Shown here piece by piece: positions 59,078 to 64,000 of a stretch of DNA of 64,000 nucleotides. The notes beneath the pieces are model-generated. The model saw only the letters and a program-made list of their open reading frames with translations, did no database searches and was not told the DNA's origin. Both the position numbers and the translations under genes were made by a program. The stretch spans positions 1 to 64,000 of the forward strand of contig NZ_VTHJ01000040.1 of NCBI RefSeq assembly GCF_008386495.1, in the 5' to 3' direction. Positions within the stretch are counted from its first letter, which is position 1. The number at the start of each line of letters is the position of its first letter. The stretch is from Streptomyces tailanensis. GTDB lineage: Bacteria > Actinomycetota > Actinomycetes > Streptomycetales > Streptomycetaceae.

Positions 59078-59747
59078 CGGCAGCGCCGAGGGGCTGCCGG
59101 GCAAGAAGGGGAGGCCGGCCGGGCCCCGGGCGTCGGAGAAGGCCGAGGGGGCGCGGGCATCGGCCGACGGCTCGGCGAAGCCGCCGGGCGCGTCGGGGCG
59201 AGCCGGGAAGCCGGGGGGCTCCGGGGCGAGCGGGAGCTCCAAGGCGTTGGAGAACGGGACCTCGGAGAAGGAGACCATGGCGCGGGCCGCGGAGGAGATC
59301 GAGGTGCGGGACCCCGTCAGTGCTCCCGGGGTCGACGGGGAACCCGTGCGTACCACCCGGCGGTTCCCGATGTTCACCAAGGACACGGCGCGGCCCGAGG
59401 GCGGTGGGCGTGCGGCGCCCCGTGACGCGCCCGCGCCCGCTCGGCAGTGGCCGATCCTCGCCGTGCTGTGCACCGTGGCACTCGGGCTGCTGGTCACCGC
59501 GTTCGACGCGTTCCGGATCGGCACGATCCTGATCGGCGGCGCCCTGCTCGCCGGGGCGGTGCTGCGATGGGTCGTACCGGACGTCGGCATGCTGGCCGTG
59601 CGCTCCCGCTTCACCGACATGGTCACGTACGTCGCCCTGGGCACCGCCATCGTGCTCCTCGCGCTCATGGCCCAGCCCAAGCCGTTGCTGGAGATCCCCT
59701 TCCTCAAGGACACGCTGCACTTCACCGTCGGGGAAGAGACGGATTGA
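59067..59747 (+). CDS. DUF3017 membrane protein
   Basis: 226 residues from GTG 59067, inside the end of folD. Residues 1-125 are low-complexity (Gly/Ala/Ser/Lys-rich); three hydrophobic segments follow (about 128-148, 152-170 and 185-205), with the family-like L-R-W-V-V-P-D-V-G-M-L-A-V-R-S-R. DUF3017 proteins commonly follow folD in Streptomyces. The overlap suggests translational coupling, but the functional link is unknown. A hairpin terminator follows. Confidence 0.8.
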   Translation: MSADGSAEGLPGKKGRPAGPRASEKAEGARASADGSAKPPGASGRAGKPGGSGASGSSKALENGTSEKETMARAAEEIEVRDPVSAPGVDGEPVRTTRRFPMFTKDTARPEGGGRAAPRDAPAPARQWPILAVLCTVALGLLVTAFDAFRIGTILIGGALLAGAVLRWVVPDVGMLAVRSRFTDMVTYVALGTAIVLLALMAQPKPLLEIPFLKDTLHFTVGEETD

Positions 59748-59760
59748 GGGGCGGACACAT

Positions 59761-59808
59761 GCGACGGCGGCCCATCCCCTCCCCCGAGTAAGGACGGACC
59801 GCCGTCGC
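59761..59808 (+). terminator. Hairpin terminator after folD operon
   Basis: GCGACGGCGG (59761-59770) and CCGCCGTCGC (59799-59808), perfect 10-base stem, 28-base loop. Confidence 0.55.
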
Positions 59809-60152
59809 GATCCACACTCGTGCACGGCGAACGTGCTGTTCAACACCTGTCAGGCCGCTGTGGCACGGAAGTGACCATTCCGCCAAGGTGTCCGTACGGC
59901 GCCACGACGACGGCACCCGCGCGTCATCACTCCGGGGCACGCCCCGTCTCACCTCTCACCCCGGCGCGCCGTTGGAATCACTCCACGGCGCCGCCAGAAT
60001 CAGCCCCGGGAGCGGCGTTCGCGCCGGTGGGAACCGGTCGCCCGCCACCGTCGTCACTTGCTCAGACGCCTGACTCAGCCCCCCTTACCCAACCCGCTTA
60101 CTCAGACCCTTGTCCCCTGGTCGGACCCCGCCCGAAGCCGAGGAGGCAGCCG
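59809..60152. other. Intergenic region before the first HTH gene
   Basis: 344 bases; CTCAGAC and TGACTCAG-like short repeats at 60061-60112. No gene is supported. An AGGAGG ribosome-binding site ends it. Confidence 0.4.
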
Positions 60153-60659
60153 ATGAGCGCCTGGCAGCCGCTGCCGGACGAACTCCCCCCGGAGGTTCAG
60201 CACTTCGTGGAGCAGTTGCGGCTGCTCAAGGACCGCACGGGACTCAGTCTGGTCGCGCTCGGCGCCCGTACCGCGTACAGCAAGTCCTCCTGGCAGCGGT
60301 ACCTCAACGGCACCCAGCCCCCGCCCCGCCAAGCCGTCGTCGCCCTGTGCCGGGTCGCGGGGGAGGACCCCGAACGCTTCGGGGTGCGCTGGGAGTTGGC
60401 CGTACGGGTCTGGCCGCGCCCGGCGGCAACGACCGCGGGCCGGCCGACGGACACCGCCGGGACGGGGCCGGCGATGACAGAGGCCGAGGCGGAGGCGTAC
60501 GAGGACGACCCCACCCTCCCCTGGTGGGACACCCCCGTCGAGGAACCGAGGACCAGGCCACCCGGCCGCCTGGCCCTCTACGCCGCGCTCGCCGTCCTCG
60601 CGCTCCTCGCCCTCGTCGGCATCGGCGTCGCACTGATAGGGGCCATCACGCTGTCGTGA
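60153..60659 (+). CDS. Membrane-anchored XRE-type helix-turn-helix protein
   Basis: 168 residues from ATG 60153 (AGGAGGC). An N-terminal XRE-like helix-turn-helix (L-K-D-R-T-G-L-S-L-V-A-L-G-A-R-T-A-Y-S-K-S-S-W, about 26-50) is followed by an acidic linker and a C-terminal membrane helix (about 140-165) near the end, so the DNA-binding domain faces the cytoplasm. It shares the motif Y-S-K-S-S-W-Q-R-Y-L-N-G with the protein at 61805. It is convergent with the secreted-protein gene at 60699. Target unknown. Confidence 0.8.
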   Translation: MSAWQPLPDELPPEVQHFVEQLRLLKDRTGLSLVALGARTAYSKSSWQRYLNGTQPPPRQAVVALCRVAGEDPERFGVRWELAVRVWPRPAATTAGRPTDTAGTGPAMTEAEAEAYEDDPTLPWWDTPVEEPRTRPPGRLALYAALAVLALLALVGIGVALIGAITLS

Positions 60660-60698
60660 CGGCCCCGGTCTCAACGGGTCCCGGCCTCAACCGGCCCC

Positions 60699-61241
60699 TC
60701 AGCTCCGCCAGTTGTACGCGGCGACCTTCCACTTCGAGCCGACCTTGACGTAGTACTCCCCGTCGAGCCGCTTGAAGGACACCTCGTACGCCGAGCCCGT
60801 GTACGTGACCTCGCCGTCGCTGTACGGCCCGTACAGGTAGCCGTCGGCCTGCCCGAAGGTCTCCTTGCCGACGATGCCGTCGATGTCCTCCAGACCCTCC
60901 TCCCGCTGCCAGTACTTCGTCGCCGAGCGGGTCTTCCAGCCGAAGATCCCGTCGATGTCCGACGCGGTGAAGGTGTGCAGATCCCCGCCGGCGTCCTTCC
61001 ACTTGGCGCCGTCGGCGGACAGCACGGTCTGCCACAGCCGCGTCGCGTTGCTCCTGGAGTGCTGGTTGACGGAGAGCGTGCCCTCGTCGCCCCAGTCGCC
61101 CGCCGCGTCGCCGGAGCCGTCGACGACGTACGCGACGTACGGCCCGGATGCCGTGGCGTGCGGAACGGCGGCGCCGAGCGCGAGCCCGGCGGAGGCCGTC
61201 ACGGCGACGGCCGCGAGCAGCAGCCTGGCCTTGTGTTGCAT
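60699..61241 (-). CDS. Secreted protein, paralogue of the 54202-54753 product
   Basis: 180 residues from ATG 61241 (GGGGAT upstream). Signal peptide about 1-30 (A-L-G-A-A-V-P-H-A-T-A). The mature part shares W-G-D-E-G-T-L-S, R-L-W-Q-T-V-L-S, S-D-I-D-G-I-F-G-W-K-T-R-S-A-T-K and a final beta-rich segment with the product of 54202-54753. The D-G-I-F-G-x-x-T motif is that of peptidoglycan-binding domain 1. It stands between two HTH membrane-protein genes (60153 and 61805). Confidence 0.8.
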   Translation of the reverse strand: MQHKARLLLAAVAVTASAGLALGAAVPHATASGPYVAYVVDGSGDAAGDWGDEGTLSVNQHSRSNATRLWQTVLSADGAKWKDAGGDLHTFTASDIDGIFGWKTRSATKYWQREEGLEDIDGIVGKETFGQADGYLYGPYSDGEVTYTGSAYEVSFKRLDGEYYVKVGSKWKVAAYNWRS

Positions 61242-61804
61242 GTGATCCCCCTGGTCCCCATTGACCGTCGATGCGTACGAGCAGCGCGAGCAGTATGAGC
61301 AATGCGAGCCCTCGTTCGACTTGGCTGACTCGGTTCGACTCGCGTGACTGTGCATGTGTGGTCGTTGTGTCGATGTGTTGACAAGTTCGATAATTCACCG
61401 CCGATCCACTCAACACCAGGGCTAACATGAGCATTTGGGACGGTCCGGGACGTCCCGCGCGCGGACCGGCAATTCCGCCCGGCAACCCGGGATGCCGGTG
61501 GGACACTGGACCGCAGACCGGTAGAGGGCGTGCAAAGGTGTATGCCCAGCCCGAAATGCTCCCGCACGCCCCCTTCCCGGGAACTGACATCCCGACCGGG
61601 AGCATCCCCATGGGTAGTCCAGAACGGGGCTTCGGAGAGGGGCCTCGGGGAGAGGCTTCGGAGAGCCTCGGGCTCGGTCCCGGACCAGGATCAGCGAGGG
61701 CATCATGCGCGGCGCGGCGATAGTCGGCACAGGGATAGTCGGCACGGGGACAGTCGGCACGGGGGGGAAGTTCAGAGACGTTCAGGGGGAAGAGGGGGGA
61801 AGCA
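61242..61804. other. Intergenic stretch between divergent genes
   Basis: 563 bases. TTGTGT (61357-61362), 18 bases, GATAAT (61388-61393) gives a possible plus-strand promoter; the minus strand has only weak boxes. An open frame 61427-61723 has no ribosome-binding site and no family, so I did not call it. No other structure seen. Confidence 0.4.
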
Positions 61805-63037
61805 ATGCCTCGTTGGAGGGCCTTGCCCGATGAACTCGATCCACAGGTCAGGGAGTTCGCGGGCCAGTTGCGCAGGCTCGTCGACCGCAGTGGAATGAGC
61901 ATCGCCGCGGTGGCCGACCGCACGGGCTACAGCAAAACGTCCTGGGAGCGGTATCTCAACGGCAGACTGCTCGCGCCGAAAGGCGCGATCGTCGCGCTGG
62001 CCGAGGTGACCGGTACCAATCCCATCCATCTGACGACCATGTGGGAGCTGGCCGAGCGCGCCTGGAGCCGCTCGGAGATGCGCCACGACATGACCATGGA
62101 GGCCATCCGTATCTCCCAGGCGCGGGCCGCGCTGGGCGAGACGGGCGGCCAGTCGACCGTCAAGGGCGTCAGGGGCGGCAAGAACGGCAGGGCGAGCCGG
62201 AGCGCGACCGCGACGCCGGGCGTGGCAGGCCCGGCGGGCGTCTCGCCGACGGTCCCGCCGCAGGCGCAGCCGCCGGGGGAGGAGCGCAGGCCGCGCCCGT
62301 CGTACGGCGGTTCGTCGGCCCCGTCCTCCGGGCCTTCCGCCGCTGCCGGTGGCGCACCTCGTGTCAGCTGGGGTGCCACTCCTTCGGCGTCGGCCCCGGC
62401 ATCGTCCCCGGCGTCGTACGGAGAACCGCCCTCCTCGGTGACACCGGCGTCATCGGCGAGTGTGCCCGGCGGTGCGTCGGCCCCACCCGGGGTCTTCGGT
62501 CCGCCGCAGGGCGGTGCCGGGCGCCCCGACGACGGTGACTCGTCGGCCAGGCGGCGGCTGCCCATGTTCCTCGCGGGAGTCGTCGGCGCGCTCGTCGTGA
62601 TCGCGGCTGCCTTCCTCTTCACGAACGGCGACGGGAAGGACGACGCGGCGGACAAGCCGACGTCCCCGCAGACCACGGCCGTCACGAACCCCAACCTCCC
62701 GGACGGCGTCAAGTGCAGCGGCAAGGACTGCGACGGCAAGGACCCCGAGACCATGGGGTGCATCGGCAGCCTCGTGACGACCACCGACGCGAAGTTCGTG
62801 GGCCCGACCAGGGTCGAGGTCCGCTACAGCAAGACCTGCGGAGCGGCCTGGGCGCGCATCACCCAGGCGGCGCCGGGCGACGAGGTCCAGGTGACCGTCG
62901 GCAAGACAAAGCAGACGGCGGCCATCGAGGAGGCGAATGACACCATCGCCTACACCCCGATGGTGGCCGTGAAGGACGCGGGCGACGCCACGGCCTGCGC
63001 GACGCTTGCCACCGGGCAGGAGGGGTGCACGGGGTAG
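61805..63037 (+). CDS. XRE-type HTH membrane protein with extracellular DUF2690 domain
   Basis: 410 residues from ATG 61805. An XRE-like helix-turn-helix (about 24-80; T-G-Y-S-K-T-S-W-E-R-Y-L-N-G) and a Pro/Ser/Ala-rich linker (about 110-245) lead to a single membrane helix (about 253-275). The extracellular ~130 residues contain C-S-G-K-D-C-D-G-K-D-P-E-T-M-G-C (about 303-318), K-T-C-G-A-A-W-A-R and two later cysteines, the DUF2690 pattern. It could pass an extracytoplasmic signal to a DNA-binding domain. Upstream is the paralogous shorter HTH gene (60153). Confidence 0.85.
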   Translation: MPRWRALPDELDPQVREFAGQLRRLVDRSGMSIAAVADRTGYSKTSWERYLNGRLLAPKGAIVALAEVTGTNPIHLTTMWELAERAWSRSEMRHDMTMEAIRISQARAALGETGGQSTVKGVRGGKNGRASRSATATPGVAGPAGVSPTVPPQAQPPGEERRPRPSYGGSSAPSSGPSAAAGGAPRVSWGATPSASAPASSPASYGEPPSSVTPASSASVPGGASAPPGVFGPPQGGAGRPDDGDSSARRRLPMFLAGVVGALVVIAAAFLFTNGDGKDDAADKPTSPQTTAVTNPNLPDGVKCSGKDCDGKDPETMGCIGSLVTTTDAKFVGPTRVEVRYSKTCGAAWARITQAAPGDEVQVTVGKTKQTAAIEEANDTIAYTPMVAVKDAGDATACATLATGQEGCTG

Positions 63038-63079
63038 GCGTCGGTCTTGAAGGCCTGGAATCTTGAAGGCCTGGAACGG

Positions 63080-63108
63080 GGGGCGCGCGGAATGAATCTG
63101 CGCGCCCC
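63080..63108 (+). terminator. Terminator after the HTH-DUF2690 gene
   Basis: GGGGCGCGC (63080-63088) and GCGCGCCCC (63100-63108), perfect 9-base stem, 11-base loop, then TTG. A direct repeat TCTTGAAGGCCTGGAA stands just before it (63046-63061 and 63061-63076). Confidence 0.65.
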
Positions 63109-63503
63109 TTGCGTGCGCAAGGGACTCGTAACCCCTCGCAATGGGCTGTATCGGAAAAGTAATCGCGGTCGAGGAGGAATGCCTTCCGCGGTCCGGGGCA
63201 GGCGGACAGTACCCCCACGGGAATCCGGCCCGCCCGGGAGACCGGCATCTCTCTCCCGGCCCGGTACCCCACCTGGCGGCCGCCTCGGTCCACCCCTCTC
63301 CCGGACCGGCGGCCGCCTCTTCATGCGGCCTTTCCCGCTGAGCGGTGCCAGGCTGTGGGGTGGGCCACACACACCGGGCGGTCCGTGATCCCCGATGCGC
63401 GATAGCCTGACCACCGATCTCTCTTGACGCCAAGAGATCGATCATTTGTACGTCCCGCCAGGGGTAGGGACGCCCCACCGCCAGCTGTCATACGGAGAAC
63501 GCC
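63109..63503. other. Intergenic region upstream of mdh with palindrome
   Basis: 395 bases. The notable element is CTCTTG (63421-63426), ACGC, CAAGAG (63431-63436), a perfect 6-base palindrome that overlaps a -35-like TTGACG (63424-63429). A matching -10 box is weak. The remainder shows no gene. Confidence 0.5.
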
Positions 63504-64000
63504 ATGACCCGCACTCCCGTGAACGTCACCGTCACCGGCGCGGCCGGCCAGATCGGTTACGCCCTGCTCTTCCGCATCGCCTCCGGCCAGCTGCTCGGCG
63601 CGGACGTGCCGGTCAAGCTCCGCCTGCTGGAGATCACGCCGGCGCTGAAGGCCGCCGAGGGCACCGCCATGGAGCTCGACGACTGCGCCTTCCCGCTCCT
63701 TCAGGGCATCGACATCACGGACGACCCGAACGTGGCCTTCGACGGCGCCAACGTGGCCCTGCTCGTCGGCGCCCGCCCCCGCACCAAGGGCATGGAGCGC
63801 GGCGACCTCCTTGAGGCCAACGGCGGCATCTTCAAGCCGCAGGGCAAGGCCATCAACGACCACGCCGCGGACGACATCAAGGTCCTGGTCGTCGGCAACC
63901 CGGCCAACACCAACGCCCTCATCGCCCAGGCCGCCGCGCCGGACGTCCCGGCCGAGCGCTTCACCGCGATGACCCGCCTGGACCACAACCGCGCGCTGAC
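63504..64000 (+). CDS. mdh: Malate dehydrogenase, 5' part (window ends)
   Basis: ATG 63504 follows GGAGA. The visible ~165 residues are the N-terminal half of an NAD-dependent malate dehydrogenase of the ~330-residue bacterial type: V-T-G-A-A-G-Q-I-G-Y (NAD-binding loop, about 9-18), A-M-E-L-D-D-C-A-F-P (about 56-65), V-G-A-R-P-R-T-K-G-M-E-R (substrate loop with catalytic arginines, about 90-101), G-N-P-A-N-T-N-A (about 132-139), M-T-R-L-D-H-N-R (about 156-163). Oxidises malate to oxaloacetate. The 3' end lies outside the window. Confidence 0.95.
   Translation, partial: MTRTPVNVTVTGAAGQIGYALLFRIASGQLLGADVPVKLRLLEITPALKAAEGTAMELDDCAFPLLQGIDITDDPNVAFDGANVALLVGARPRTKGMERGDLLEANGGIFKPQGKAINDHAADDIKVLVVGNPANTNALIAQAAAPDVPAERFTAMTRLDHNRAL

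Noticed and set aside
61427..61723. 98-codon plus-strand frame before the HTH-DUF2690 gene
   Set aside because: Pro/Gly-rich, weak AGGG upstream and no recognised family; a possible promoter is present but not enough to call a gene.

Overview
The window is chromosomal DNA of a Streptomyces-type actinomycete. It has very high G+C, GTG/TTG starts, strong third-position bias, and long spurious antisense frames. From memory, the gene order guaA - pcrA - icmB - sucCD - purNH - folD - mdh is that of the conserved core of Streptomyces chromosomes (around SCO4765-SCO4827 in S. coelicolor). I see no tRNA, rRNA, insertion sequence, prophage or CRISPR array; this is core chromosome with lineage-specific envelope and signalling genes between housekeeping genes.

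Layout. 0.04-8.2 kb: a lipoprotein remnant, a diacylglycerol-kinase-like membrane protein, a membrane Ser/Thr kinase with two rare TTA codons, an aldehyde dehydrogenase / GMC oxidoreductase pair, and a lipoprotein. 8.6-15.7 kb: a chorismate mutase behind a probable leader-peptide attenuator, guaA, a flavin-family protein, a class II aldolase, a DUF4429 protein, a six-helix membrane protein and a DoxX protein. 15.9-20.2 kb: a divergent PspC cluster (PspC membrane protein versus PspC-histidine kinase plus LuxR-type regulator). 20.3-31.3 kb: a TetR regulator facing two paralogous small membrane proteins across five operator boxes, two NlpC/P60 hydrolases (one behind a ydaO/c-di-AMP riboswitch), pcrA, an M23 peptidase and a lipase. 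31.9-40.8 kb: icmB, then the most interesting locus, a divergent cluster encoding a DUF5691 protein, a SWIM zinc-finger protein, a MoxR-type AAA+ ATPase, a DUF5682 protein, a previously easy-to-miss 53-residue protein, and a von Willebrand A protein. 41-52 kb: a repeat-rich exported protein, sucCD, a membrane-anchored sigma-like protein, a PerM-like protein and purNH. 52-64 kb: a second and a third Ser/Thr kinase, an FHA protein, two paralogous secreted proteins, folD, two membrane HTH proteins, and the start of mdh.

How the parts relate. The AAA+/VWA locus has both divergent promoters in the form of the RecA-independent DNA-damage promoter (TTGTCRGTG-N8-TANNNT, the PafBC type). The same motif precedes pcrA 10 kb away, so I predict the AAA+/VWA locus is a DNA-damage-induced system; its function is not established from the sequence. 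Its gene content resembles, from memory, the uncharacterised yehL-M-P-Q genes of Escherichia coli. A second theme is envelope control: three membrane Ser/Thr kinases, FHA, PspC proteins, c-di-AMP-linked cell-wall hydrolases and several exported proteins with peptidoglycan-related or inhibitor-like domains. A third is regulation by RNA and short operators: an aromatic-amino-acid leader peptide (F and Y codons including the rare TTT and TAT), a periodic TetR operator array, Crp-like sites before a lipoprotein and sucC, and perfect palindromes before purN and mdh.

All assignments come from reading the sequence and from remembered family features; no searches were run.
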